A DNA stretch of 6,090 bases, from the NCBI GenBank assembly GCA_046760905.1, contig JBHIFB010000165.1:1-6090 (forward strand). The letters run 5' to 3'. Below, in pieces: positions 5,934 through 6,090 of the stretch (position 1 is its first letter; every line of letters starts with the position of its first letter). The translations under genes and the position numbers were made by a program. The notes below the pieces were generated by a model. It was not told the origin of the DNA, ran no database searches, and saw only the letters and a list, made by a program, of their open reading frames with translations. The DNA comes from JBHIFB01 sp046760905 (lineage in GTDB: Bacteria > Gemmatimonadota > CAZMKB01).

Positions 5934-6090
5934 TAAGCCCATGGTATTTGAAGGATAGAAGGTATCTTGAACAATTGAGAAGGAGATTACGGGTTAGGGC
6001 GGCATGAAGGTATGAAACAATTACATAGCCGATGAATCCTTAGTGGTCGCGTTCGCAATTACGGTAACATATTATCACTCTGGGAAGCGA

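Noticed and set aside
5941..6090. Possible gene or tRNA at the right edge
   Set aside because: On the plus strand only very short frames open (for example ATG at 5941 stops after five codons). On the minus strand, of the three frames entering from the edge, the longest stops after 16 codons with no recognisable motif. GTTCGCAATTAC near 6051 resembles a T-loop, but no acceptor stem or anticodon arm can be built around it.
1..6090. CRISPR array, insertion sequence or phage genes
   Set aside because: No regularly spaced direct repeats, transposase motifs, terminal inverted repeats or phage-like genes were seen.

Overview
The window carries a minor-pilin operon on the minus strand. Beside it on the plus strand are the tail of an NtrC-type sigma-54 activator gene and one large secreted protein gene. 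The 656-residue reading frame of the secreted protein ends in a FlgD-like/Por-type C-terminal sorting domain (YPNPFNPST...WDGRND.G..ASSGIY...R...V.K..L.K). That tag, together with a long-form PilX and intermediate GC content, suggests a Gram-negative bacterium of the FCB group or a related candidate phylum (for example Zixibacteria, Eisenbacteria, Krumholzibacteria or WOR-3-like lineages). A deltaproteobacterium-like lineage is not excluded. The taxonomic call is inference; no marker gene is present.

Layout. Bases 1-295 (+) hold the C-terminal end of a sigma-54-dependent response regulator, cut by the window edge, with its Fis-type helix-turn-helix. Bases 313-361 hold a rho-independent terminator. 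Bases 384-2342 (+) encode a secreted protein built from a signal peptide, three diverged copies of a roughly 140-160-residue module and the sorting domain. Bases 2351-5814 (-) encode four prepilin-like proteins read from right to left: GspH/FimT, PilV-like, PilW-like and a long PilX. The genes are separated by 15 bp or less or overlap, and their order matches the fimU/fimT-pilV-pilW-pilX order of classical type IV minor-pilin operons. No pilY1 follows. The operon stops 8 bp from the convergent secreted-protein gene. Bases 5815-6090 are intergenic and carry a sigma-54 promoter match with exact spacing (TGGC-N7-TTGCA, 5883-5898, minus strand) and several short repeats further upstream.

How it may work together. 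The minor pilins would be processed by prepilin peptidase and would prime or cap a type IV pilus or type II-like pseudopilus. The large PilX lacks Glu5 and has a body of about 480 residues, so it is the likely tip component. The sigma-54 promoter and the adjacent NtrC-family regulator make a plausible regulatory pair of the PilR type. The secreted repeat protein is an unassigned surface or exported protein; its link to the pili is positional only.
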